From positions 1 to 64,000 of the forward strand of contig JAIXOI010000006.1 in assembly GCA_027486795.1 (NCBI GenBank): a DNA stretch of 64,000 nucleotides, in the 5' to 3' direction. Numbering within the stretch: the stretch's first letter is position 1; each line of letters opens with the position of its first letter. The notes beneath the pieces were generated by a model. The model was not told the DNA's origin. It worked only from the letters and a program-made list of their open reading frames with translations, and did not search any database. This DNA is from Sphingobacteriales bacterium. GTDB lineage: Bacteria; Bacteroidota; Bacteroidia; Chitinophagales; CAIOSU01. Shown here one piece after another: positions 54,558 to 62,733 of the stretch. The position numbers and the translations under genes are program-made.

Positions 54558-55448
54558 CTAGAAATTCACGTAGCGGGCATAGGTGCTCAATGGCAATTGC
54601 CTGCCTGCTTTATCAGTAAGGTATAACTCACCATATTCTGTTTTGCGAACATTGAAAACGGTCTTCACCAAATTGTCAGCAATAAGCGACGAGAAGCCCA
54701 TGCTGTATAGGTTCAGTATCACAAACGACGGCTGCGGCAACATCAATGCTTGGCACTCTTTCAGCAACTCCATTATACTCTCTTCCAACACCCATTTTTC
54801 ACCTTCGGGTCCGCGCCCATAGGCAGGAGGGTCAAGGATAATGCCGTTGTATTTTTTGCCACGCTTCACCTCACGTTTCACAAACTTAAGCGCATCCTCC
54901 ACCATCCAACGGATGTTGTCTAAATTGCTCGCTATCATGTTTTCTTTACTCCAGTTAATCACTTGTTTGATGGAATCGACGTGCGTAACATCGGCACCCG
55001 CAGCCTTGGCGGCCAACGAGGCACCGCCCGTATAAGCAAACAAATTCAGTACTTTATATTCCATGCTACCCGCGTATGGCGAAGCGGCATCGTATATAAA
55101 ATCCCAATTGGTGGCTTGCTCCGGGAAAATGCCTACGTGTTTAAAGGCAGTCAATCCCAATCTAAAACGCAGGTGCATTTTAAGGTATTTATACTCCATA
55201 AACCATTGCTCAGGCATGCCCGTTTGCAAAATCCACTCGCCACGCTCAAGGTCCGCTTTTTGGTCTTTGCCTGCTTTTTTGAAGTAGGCATGTGCAGCTT
55301 GCCAAACCTTTTCGGGCTGGGCTTTTTCCCAAACCGCTTGTGGCTCGGGGCGGCGCAAGGTATAGGCCCCAAAGCGCTCCAGTTTCTCAAAACCTCCGGT
55401 ATCAATCAATTCGTAATCGGCCCATGGGCGTGGGGTAAGTAGCTGCAT
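54558..55448 (-). CDS. SAM-dependent methyltransferase, RlmI/RlmK-like
   Basis: A 296-residue class I methyltransferase. The SAM motif is LNLFAYTGGASLAA near residue 132 and the catalytic-loop motif is ILDPPAYGRG near 203, as in the 23S rRNA m5C/m2G methyltransferases of COG1092. The usual N-terminal PUA domain is replaced by a different 110-residue region, so the rRNA target is not certain. Cytoplasmic. Next gene on the same strand is the trpB2 leader region. Confidence 0.87.
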   Translation of the reverse strand: MQLLTPRPWADYELIDTGGFEKLERFGAYTLRRPEPQAVWEKAQPEKVWQAAHAYFKKAGKDQKADLERGEWILQTGMPEQWFMEYKYLKMHLRFRLGLTAFKHVGIFPEQATNWDFIYDAASPYAGSMEYKVLNLFAYTGGASLAAKAAGADVTHVDSIKQVINWSKENMIASNLDNIRWMVEDALKFVKREVKRGKKYNGIILDPPAYGRGPEGEKWVLEESIMELLKECQALMLPQPSFVILNLYSMGFSSLIADNLVKTVFNVRKTEYGELYLTDKAGRQLPLSTYARYVNF

Positions 55449-55604
55449 GGGTGCAAAGATAGTTGTTTTGGTGGATGGGCTATAGTCGAATGGTACCTGC
55501 CTGCCGCAGGCTGGGGTGGGGGTAAAATACGGGCGGGCTCTTGAAATTATAGTACGTTAAAAGCGAAATGCCAACCCCAATTTTAAATTTTAAATTTTGA
55601 ATTT

Positions 55605-56324
55605 TCAATTCACTCGGCTCCCCACAAAAGTCCTCAAGATAGGCGCGCGCCAGGTAGGTTGTGCGTGAGAAGATACCGAAGTGAAACCCGTAGCTTTCAT
55701 CTTAGCTTCCAGCTCCTTAGGGCCGAGGAAGTTGAGTACGCTCTTAATAAGGTAGCTGAAAATGTTGGTTTCGCCAGTAGTGATAAAGCTGATGGGTAGG
55801 ATGAATATATACCCTAATATCCACCAATAAGCTGCAGAGTACCAAGTGTCGCTTAACGAATAATCATGTATTACCAACTTGCCATTGGGCTTCAACAGCG
55901 GCAGTAGTTGTGCCAACGATTTATCGTAATCGGGCATGTTGCGCAGTCCGTAGGCCATAAATATAGCATCAAAGCTTTCGCGTTCAAAATTTAGCTTCAT
56001 GGCATCTTGCAACTGCAATTGCAGTTTCCCTGCTTTTATCTCGTTGGCAAATTTCTCGCCAGCTACATACAGCATTTCCTCTGAGTTATCTACCCCAGTT
56101 ACTTTCCCAGTAGTTATGTAGGGTAGCACCGCCCCCGTGCTTTTGCCCGTGCCGCAGCAAAGGTCAAGTACTGTTTCGTTACCCTGTAGTTGCAGGAACG
56201 AGGCACTGCGATTTAAATCGCTTTGGTAGCCTTGGCTTAGGCCAGTGGCCATATCATAGCGGCGGGCTATTTTGTTAAACTCTTTGGGTACAGCAACTTT
56301 ATTTTCGATAAGCGATTGAGACAT
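55605..56324 (-). CDS. UbiE/MenG-like methyltransferase
   Basis: A 239-residue class I methyltransferase. VLDLCCGTGKSTGAV is the SAM motif, then GVDNSEEML, and AYGLRNMPDYDKSLAQ resembles the UbiE signature. UbiE/MenG methylates demethylmenaquinone, the likely quinone in this phylum. However, the C-terminal half has an extra hydrophobic stretch (AAYWWILGYIFILPISF), so a lipid-like or other substrate is possible. ATG at 56324 (MSQSLIENK) is preferred over 56369. Confidence 0.83.
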   Translation of the reverse strand: MSQSLIENKVAVPKEFNKIARRYDMATGLSQGYQSDLNRSASFLQLQGNETVLDLCCGTGKSTGAVLPYITTGKVTGVDNSEEMLYVAGEKFANEIKAGKLQLQLQDAMKLNFERESFDAIFMAYGLRNMPDYDKSLAQLLPLLKPNGKLVIHDYSLSDTWYSAAYWWILGYIFILPISFITTGETNIFSYLIKSVLNFLGPKELEAKMKATGFTSVSSHAQPTWRAPILRTFVGSRVN

Positions 56325-56616
56325 GATGCAAATGGTTGTTTTGAACAATGGCAACAAAGGTAGGAACAAAAGGTTTTAGGTGGTTACTGGTGTATTAGTT
56401 AATTGGTTATTGGGTGCTTGCCAATGCAAGGTGGTATGGTAAAAGGCGGGTTGAAGATGGCCCGCAATATCATTTGTGTTATAACATTTGAGTTACCTCC
56501 ATTTTCAAATTCCCGAATTTTCAAATTTTCGAATTGAAAAGGCTATTTTTACGAGTCGAAGCAGGTCGGCAATCAATAGCCGCAGCGCAGCGTTTTAATA
56601 ATTGGAGAAACATAGC

Positions 56617-58425
56617 ATGGCAGATAGCAAGGTATTATTGGAAGTGAAGGATCTGATAACCGAATTTCGCACGGAAGACGGCGTAATGACCGCGGTAAAC
56701 AAAATCAGTTTTACCCTAAACCGTGGCGAAACCATCGGTATTGTGGGCGAATCGGGTTCGGGTAAATCGGTTACCTCACTCTCTATCATGCGATTGATAC
56801 CCAGCCCTCCGGGCCGTATTGCCGGTGGACAAATTATCTATCACCACAAGGAGAAGGGTCCAATTGATTTGGTAGCCCTTACCGAAAAGGAGATGCGCGA
56901 GTTTCGTGGTAACGAGATTTCGATGATTTTTCAAGAGCCAATGACGTCGCTAAACCCAGTGTTTACCTGTGGCGATCAAGTGGCGGAGGCTATTATGCTG
57001 CACCAAAAAAAGAATAAAACCGAGGCGCGCCAAATGACCTTGGATTTGTTTAAGAAAGTACAACTGCCTAGGCCGGAGAAGATTTTGGATGCTTACCCGC
57101 ACCAAATTTCGGGCGGACAGAAGCAGCGCGTTATGATTGCCATGGCCATGAGTTGCAACCCAGGCATACTGATTGCCGATGAGCCAACAACTGCCTTGGA
57201 CGTAACCGTGCAGGCTACCATTCTTGATTTGATGCGCGAACTGCGCGACGAGATTGATACTTCTATCATCTTCATTACGCACGATTTGGGTGTGATAGCC
57301 GAAATTGCCGACCGTGTGATAGTGATGTACAAAGGTGATATTGTGGAGCAAGGGCCGATTAAGGACATCTTTAGCAACCCACAGCACCCGTATACCAAAG
57401 GCTTGTTGGCTTGCCGCCCGCCTTTGGAAAAACGCTATAGCGAGTTGCCTACCATTGCCAATTTTATGGGTAAGGACGAAAATGGCAAATTGATTGAGCT
57501 GCAAAGCAATATTGAGGAAGTAATTGCGCGAGTGACCATTAGCGACGAGGTACATAGCCAGCGCTTGGTAGAGTTGAAGAAGCAAGAGCCGCTGTTGCAA
57601 GTGAAAAACCTGTGCACTTGGTTTCCGAGTACGAAAAACTTTTTTGGCAAAACCATTGATTACGTAAAGGCCGTTGATAATATTTCGTTCGATGTTTACC
57701 CAGGCGAAACGCTAGGGTTGGTGGGCGAGTCGGGTTGTGGTAAAACTACCACAGGCCGCAGTATTTTGCGCCTGGCCCCAGTTACTAGTGGCGAGATTAT
57801 TTATAAAGGCCGCAACATACTCAATGTTTCCGATTCGGAGATGAAGGCGTTGCGCGAGGAAATGCAAATCATTTTCCAAGATCCATACAGCTCGCTGAAT
57901 CCACGTATGACCATCGGCGGCGCCATTATGGAGCCGATGCAGGTGCACGGCATCTATAACAGCGATAAAGAACGTAAAGAGCGTGTAGAACATTTGCTGG
58001 ATACGGTGGGTTTGCCGGGTGCGCACTTTAGCCGCTACCCGCATGAGTTTAGCGGTGGCCAGCGCCAACGTATTTGTATTGCCCGCGCCTTGGCCCTAAA
58101 CCCTAGCTTTATCATTTGCGACGAATCGGTATCGGCATTGGACGTATCGGTGCAAGCACAGGTGTTGAACTTGTTGATTAAGCTTCGCGAGGAGTTCAAA
58201 TTCACGTATATCTTCATTTCGCATGACCTTTCGGTAGTGAAATTTATGAGTGACCGCATGGTGGTGATGAACAAGGGCAAGATTGAGGAAATGGGACCTG
58301 CCGATAGCATCTACAACAACCCGCAACAAGAATATACCAAAGGTCTCATCAGTGCCATCCCTAAGGGCCGCATTGAAGACATTGAGCGCCGCATAGCCGA
58401 AAGGCACGCGGGAGTTGGGGCATAA
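56617..58425 (+). CDS. Double ABC transporter ATPase, peptide uptake type (DppD-DppF fusion)
   Basis: A 602-residue protein with two ATP-binding domains. Domain 1: [36 protein letters not shown]; domain 2: [40 protein letters not shown]. Each ends with the oligopeptide/dipeptide C-terminal extension ([27 protein letters not shown]). This equals DppD and DppF in one chain, as in YejF or GsiA. No permease or binding-protein gene is next to it. GGAG at 56604 upstream is one of the few SD-like signals in the window. Confidence 0.95.
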   Translation: MADSKVLLEVKDLITEFRTEDGVMTAVNKISFTLNRGETIGIVGESGSGKSVTSLSIMRLIPSPPGRIAGGQIIYHHKEKGPIDLVALTEKEMREFRGNEISMIFQEPMTSLNPVFTCGDQVAEAIMLHQKKNKTEARQMTLDLFKKVQLPRPEKILDAYPHQISGGQKQRVMIAMAMSCNPGILIADEPTTALDVTVQATILDLMRELRDEIDTSIIFITHDLGVIAEIADRVIVMYKGDIVEQGPIKDIFSNPQHPYTKGLLACRPPLEKRYSELPTIANFMGKDENGKLIELQSNIEEVIARVTISDEVHSQRLVELKKQEPLLQVKNLCTWFPSTKNFFGKTIDYVKAVDNISFDVYPGETLGLVGESGCGKTTTGRSILRLAPVTSGEIIYKGRNILNVSDSEMKALREEMQIIFQDPYSSLNPRMTIGGAIMEPMQVHGIYNSDKERKERVEHLLDTVGLPGAHFSRYPHEFSGGQRQRICIARALALNPSFIICDESVSALDVSVQAQVLNLLIKLREEFKFTYIFISHDLSVVKFMSDRMVVMNKGKIEEMGPADSIYNNPQQEYTKGLISAIPKGRIEDIERRIAERHAGVGA

Positions 58426-58878
58426 TTTTTGAATTGAAAATTTAAGATTCAAAATTTAAAATTGTCTCGAAGCAGGTAAGTCCCTCTCCCTCTGGGAGAG
58501 GTTAGGTGAGGGGGTAGTTTAAGTAGCTGGTTACTTGCGGGTTGCGGGTTTGAAATGCCACGATAGAAAGGCATAAACATTTGTAATGTTGTGCTGCTGA
58601 GTTGTGTCATGGTGAGCGGAGTCGAACCATCCGCAATATGTACACATAACACTTGTAAAAAAAATCAGCTTAATTTCCCAAAAACAGAACAGCGTTTTGC
58701 CACCTACATTATGGATGGTTTCTCGTTTCAAACGAGACTCACCATGACACATCCGGTACGCCCAGTACTTTAAGTTAATTAGGCTTGGAGGGGGTAATGG
58801 CCGAGGGATGAATTTTGAAACGCGGCTAATCCAACAATCGAAATAGAAAACCCCTCACCATCGACTATCGACCATGGA
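58426..58878. other. Repeat-filled spacer between ABC ATPase and the OLD locus
   Basis: No gene. It holds an AATTTTGAA-type AT repeat (58426-58465), a hairpin CCTCTCCC-TCT-GGGAGAGG (58483-58501), and a 150-base foldback element (58604-58752). Confidence 0.7.
58604..58752. repeat. Foldback element with GTCATGGTGAG ends
   Basis: Left arm TGTCATGGTGAG..GTCGAACCATCC (58604 onward) is the inverse of the right arm GGATGGTT...CTCACCATGACA (58713-58748). Inside the right arm is a perfect small hairpin TCTCGTTT-C-AAACGAGA (58721-58737). The core is related to the TCATNNTGAGC..GTCGAA repeats at 21585, 22766 and 24968. Confidence 0.65.
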
Positions 58879-58974
58879 CTACTCAACCCCCAACTCCCCA
58901 AACCTCTTCTTCCCTTTTGCAAAAAACTGCCAAAGGATACTATTGTGATAAAGGCCCTCGGTGTTGGCCGTTTT
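58879..58974 (-). pseudogene. Duplicated remnant of the glycosyltransferase 3' end
   Basis: On the minus strand it reads KTANTEGLYHNSILWQFF, then AKGKKRFGELGVE and a stop, matching the C-terminus of the glycosyltransferase gene at 60844-60933 over 30 codons with ten base differences, most of them silent. The remnant has a stop close upstream. It marks the left border of the OLD-gene insertion. Confidence 0.85.
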
Positions 58975-59074
58975 GCATTCAGATAGTTTATACCCTCATT
59001 CTTGGAAAGATTTTTTTTCAATTAAATTATCCAATGTAAATGTAATTGAATAAATTGCTTAAAATATTGGGTTC

Positions 59075-60784
59075 ATGTTTATAGAAAAGGTAGTACTTAA
59101 AAATTTCAAGTGTTTTACTGATAATGTTGTTGAGTTTAACTTACCTGATGGTTCTACACCTGGTAGTGGTTTAAATATAATGGTAGGTCAGAATAATAGT
59201 GGAAAATCTTCTTTGTTTGAAGCTATACACTTTTTACGAAATAAGGCAAAAAAGGAAGTTAAACGAATCGGTGCAGTTGATGATAGCGAATTCTATGTAG
59301 AGCTAACTTTTACTGGAGAATTAGACCATGCAATTGAAAACTTTGTTCAAGAAAACAAGCAAAAGGCATTTAAAGATTCTATTGAAGAATCACCTAATGG
59401 GAGCAAGAAGCTAAGGGTTCGTCGTGTATTTAAAAATGACGAAGAGCAAAAGAAGATTTTATTCTTTGATGCTAATAATAATGTGTTTATAAATAAGTCA
59501 GGTATTGATGCGCCTTTTCAAGCATTTTTTCAGATAAGCAATATATGGGCTGACACAAATCCAGAGACTGAAAGTAAAATGGGCTCTTCAACAGTTTGCG
59601 GTAATTTACTAGCAGACATTTCTGAAAAATTCAAGCTTGATCATGCAGTTCAGTACGAATATTTTTTGAAAGTTTTTGTTGACACTTTCAATGATCCTAC
59701 CGCAGGACTGCAAAAAGATTTAAATGAAGTGGCACGTGAAACTCAACAAATCCTAAATAAACAATTTGGTCGGGCTAGTCTGAGATTTAAATTTGACAAT
59801 CCAGAGTTTACATCGCTGTTTAAGAATATCAAAATCCTTGTTGATGACGGTGAGGAAACGGAACTTTCTGATAAGGGTCATGGCATGCAAAGGGCGGTAA
59901 TTCTTTCTTTATTGCAAGTTTATGCTAGCAGGATTACAAAATTTCAAAAGGAGAATGGAGATGAAGGAATAAAACCACACTTCTTATTCATTGATGAGCC
60001 TGAGATGGGCCTGCACCCTCAAGCGCAAAGACAACTGTTCGAGGCATTAAGAGTTCTCTCAACGACTCACCAAGTTTTTGTTTCTACGCATTCTGAGAAT
60101 TTTATAGCTATAGATTTAATTGAAAATATTTACAAGTTTCATCGATTAGGCGATGTTGTTACAATTTCTTCAGGGAAAAATCTAAATATTGCCTTAGGCG
60201 TAAATCGGAAATTTTTCTTTCATCATCACCGACTTTTTTTTGCTGAAAGAGCTATATTTCTAGAAGGAGTTGATGATTTTGAAAGGTATCCTGCATTTTG
60301 CATGAAAAATGGTTTTGGAAACTTGATAAAGGACTTTTACATGCTGGCAGGTTGTGGTGATTTTTCTGTATTTAAGATATTTTGTGAGCACTTTAAAATA
60401 AGGTCCTATTTTCTCTTTGATATTGATGTATTAGCATGGAGAACTAACACAACGTTAAAGAAAATTTCGCCACTGATCTGGGGCACTATAGTAACGCTAA
60501 ATAAAGAAACAACAAAAAAAGATCCAGCAAACCTACTTTCAATTAATTTAACAATTGAAGAAAATGCTCTAAAATCCGAAGTAATATCAAAGTTAGTTGC
60601 TCATAGTATATTTGTGCTTTCTGACGGTGCAATTGAACAATATTTGGATGAGGAAAGTGAATTGATTGCTGAGGACCCCGCCTTTGAAGAAAAGAAAGCT
60701 GAGCTGTATACAATTTTTGGAATAATGAATAGTAATATTCCGTATACTCCAAACGTAGCTGAAGTTATTGAGGTAGCTGGTTGA
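59075..60784 (+). CDS. OLD-family ATP-dependent nuclease
   Basis: A 569-residue protein. The N-terminal ABC-type ATPase has Walker A GQNNSGKSS (39-47, Lys44), signature-like LSDKGHGMQRAVILSLL (264-280), Walker B FLFIDEPEMGLHP (303-315) and the His339 switch. The C-terminal Toprim part shows FLEGVDDFERYP (Glu397) and FDIDVLA (Asp449, Asp451), the metal-binding nuclease residues. OLD proteins restrict phages (P2 Old blocks lambda) alone or with a UvrD-like partner (Gabija); no partner helicase is adjacent, so it is the stand-alone class. AT-rich codons and the duplicated flank indicate recent acquisition. Confidence 0.88.
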   Translation: MFIEKVVLKNFKCFTDNVVEFNLPDGSTPGSGLNIMVGQNNSGKSSLFEAIHFLRNKAKKEVKRIGAVDDSEFYVELTFTGELDHAIENFVQENKQKAFKDSIEESPNGSKKLRVRRVFKNDEEQKKILFFDANNNVFINKSGIDAPFQAFFQISNIWADTNPETESKMGSSTVCGNLLADISEKFKLDHAVQYEYFLKVFVDTFNDPTAGLQKDLNEVARETQQILNKQFGRASLRFKFDNPEFTSLFKNIKILVDDGEETELSDKGHGMQRAVILSLLQVYASRITKFQKENGDEGIKPHFLFIDEPEMGLHPQAQRQLFEALRVLSTTHQVFVSTHSENFIAIDLIENIYKFHRLGDVVTISSGKNLNIALGVNRKFFFHHHRLFFAERAIFLEGVDDFERYPAFCMKNGFGNLIKDFYMLAGCGDFSVFKIFCEHFKIRSYFLFDIDVLAWRTNTTLKKISPLIWGTIVTLNKETTKKDPANLLSINLTIEENALKSEVISKLVAHSIFVLSDGAIEQYLDEESELIAEDPAFEEKKAELYTIFGIMNSNIPYTPNVAEVIEVAG

Positions 60785-60813
60785 AGGATTTCATTAGTGT
60801 TTGGGTATTTTCA

Positions 60814-61875
60814 CTAATCAAAGGACTTAATATGATTATTTCCAACCCCCAACTCCCCAAACCTCTTCTTTCCCTTCACAAAAAACTGCCAAAGGATGCT
60901 TTTGTTGTAAAGGCCTTCGGTGTTAGCCGTTTTACCTGCGGATAAGGCTTGGGTGGCAACCCTTTTTTTGCGGATGATACTAAGGGTGTTAAAGAATTCC
61001 ATATGTGCTTTGGCAATGGCCTTGTAATCACCAATCTTACCGGTTAGCAGAGAGCGGTAAGCAGCAACAACATCTAGCAGCAGACGCAAGGCTATAGTGC
61101 GCTTGAAACCTTGTTTGGGCAGGTTTTTATACATCATCCACAAGTTGTTGCGGAAATTGAGGAATGTTTTACGAGGGTTGCCTTGAGGTAAACTGCCACC
61201 ACCTACATGGTACACCAGCGAATGCTGCATATATAGCAAACGGTAACCCGAATTTTTCATGCGCCAGCAAAGGTCAATCTCTTCCATGTGCGCAAAAAAA
61301 TCAGCATCCAGTCCACCCAATTGATGATATAGTTCTGCCCTAACAAACATGGCCGCACCGCTTGCCCAAAAAATAGGGATAACGGTATCGTACTGGCCTT
61401 CGTCTTTCTCCACTACATCAAACAAACGACCACGGCAAAAGGTATATCCAAGGTAGTCCATAAAACCACCTGCGGCACCCGCATATTCAAAGTAGTCTTT
61501 TTGGTGGTAGGCACGTAGCTTGGGTTGGCAAGCACCTGCTTCGGGGTGCTGCTCCATTAGCTCCACCATCGGCTCTAGCCAACCCGGGGTTACTTCCACA
61601 TCTTGGTTAAGGAGTACGTAGTAGTCGGCTTGTATTTGTTTTAGCCCCTCGTTGTATCCGCCCGCAAAGCCTAGGTTTTTAGGCAGTGCCACCAACTTTA
61701 CTTGTGGGTAGTGCTCAGCCAACCAAACCACAGTATCGTCAGTACTAGCATTATCAATAACATAGTGCGTGGCATGCGCATAGGTAGTTGCCACCACCGA
61801 CGGCAGAAACTGCTCCAGGAACTTGCGTCCGTTCCAGCTCAATATAGCTACCGCTACTGTGGGGTTAATGGGCAT
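60814..61875 (-). CDS. Family 2 glycosyltransferase
   Basis: A 353-residue GT2 enzyme of the rhamnosyltransferase-like type: VAILSWNGRKFLEQFLPSV, DNASTDDTVVWL, LLNQDVEVTPGWL (the metal DxD-like site) and HMEEIDLCWRMK. It adds a sugar to a lipid or polysaccharide acceptor at the inner face of the membrane. Its C-terminal tail is copied at 58879-58974 on the other side of the OLD gene. No other polysaccharide genes are adjacent. Confidence 0.92.
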   Translation of the reverse strand: MPINPTVAVAILSWNGRKFLEQFLPSVVATTYAHATHYVIDNASTDDTVVWLAEHYPQVKLVALPKNLGFAGGYNEGLKQIQADYYVLLNQDVEVTPGWLEPMVELMEQHPEAGACQPKLRAYHQKDYFEYAGAAGGFMDYLGYTFCRGRLFDVVEKDEGQYDTVIPIFWASGAAMFVRAELYHQLGGLDADFFAHMEEIDLCWRMKNSGYRLLYMQHSLVYHVGGGSLPQGNPRKTFLNFRNNLWMMYKNLPKQGFKRTIALRLLLDVVAAYRSLLTGKIGDYKAIAKAHMEFFNTLSIIRKKRVATQALSAGKTANTEGLYNKSILWQFFVKGKKRFGELGVGNNHIKSFD

Positions 61876-62045
61876 GGGGCAAATGTAATCAATTTGGAAA
61901 TGTGGTAATTTGAAAATTTGAAAATGGAAGGTTTAAAATCAGGATAAGAGCGTTAGCACGTTGATTGCATTACAATTGCTAAATAGTGTTAATGCTACAA
62001 TAGTATAAAATGCTCGGCGTTAATAAGCAACACAACTCAAGCAAT

Positions 62046-62729
62046 ATGGAATCCACACTCAACCAACTTTTTTCGCGGCGCTATTGGCTGCTGTTTGCCT
62101 CTTTGGCTTTTACTATTTTCATGCTGGCAATACGGCTGGTGCTTACTGATAGCATTTTTGGTCTGTTTTTGGTGTGGAACCTGTTTTTAGCCGGGGTGCC
62201 CTTGTTTTTGGCTTTGTGGCTCAGTCAGGTAAGGGAAAAAAAGGGAAACCCACTTTGGCAAATGACGTTGTTTATTGCTTGGCTGCTGTTTTTTCCCAAC
62301 GCCATGTATATCGTTACCGATTTGTTCCATTTGAAGATGAGGCTGCCAGTGCCCTTGTGGTTCGATATGATATTGCTATTTTCTGCAGCTTGGAACGGTC
62401 TACTATTGGGTTTCAAATCCCTATCAATCGTTCAAGGCATATTTTCTGATATGTTTAATAAAACGGTTGGCGTGCTATTGGCAATTGGCTTTATGTTTTT
62501 GGCGGGTTATGGCATCTATTTGGGGCGCTACATCCGTTGGAATAGTTGGGATGTAATCAGTAATCCATTAGCTTTGGCTTCAGACATTGTTGGGCATTTG
62601 TTGCATCCTCACCACCACCTGTTTATGTATGGGTTCGTGTTTCTTTTTGGCAGCTTTATGTGTTTGGCTTACTTTGCTATGCAGCGAAATGCAACAGTAA
62701 CCCAGCCAGACAATACCCTAAACCAATAG
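62046..62729 (+). CDS. DUF1361 membrane protein
   Basis: A 227-residue membrane protein with about six helices; LFFPNAMYIVTDLFHLK and the following P/W-rich loop are DUF1361 signatures. Function unknown. The start at 62046 (MESTLNQLFSRRYWLL) follows the common layout; the in-frame ATG at 62010 would add 12 polar residues and is possible. Its stop is four bases from the stop of the convergent nnr gene. Confidence 0.85.
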   Translation: MESTLNQLFSRRYWLLFASLAFTIFMLAIRLVLTDSIFGLFLVWNLFLAGVPLFLALWLSQVREKKGNPLWQMTLFIAWLLFFPNAMYIVTDLFHLKMRLPVPLWFDMILLFSAAWNGLLLGFKSLSIVQGIFSDMFNKTVGVLLAIGFMFLAGYGIYLGRYIRWNSWDVISNPLALASDIVGHLLHPHHHLFMYGFVFLFGSFMCLAYFAMQRNATVTQPDNTLNQ

Positions 62730-62733
62730 AACA

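Noticed and set aside
58779..59021. 80-codon minus-strand frame next to the OLD gene
   Set aside because: It is a shifted frame over the duplicated glycosyltransferase tail, not a gene.
59075..60784. Calling the OLD gene Gabija GajA
   Set aside because: No UvrD-like GajB gene is adjacent; upstream are repeats and downstream is the glycosyltransferase.
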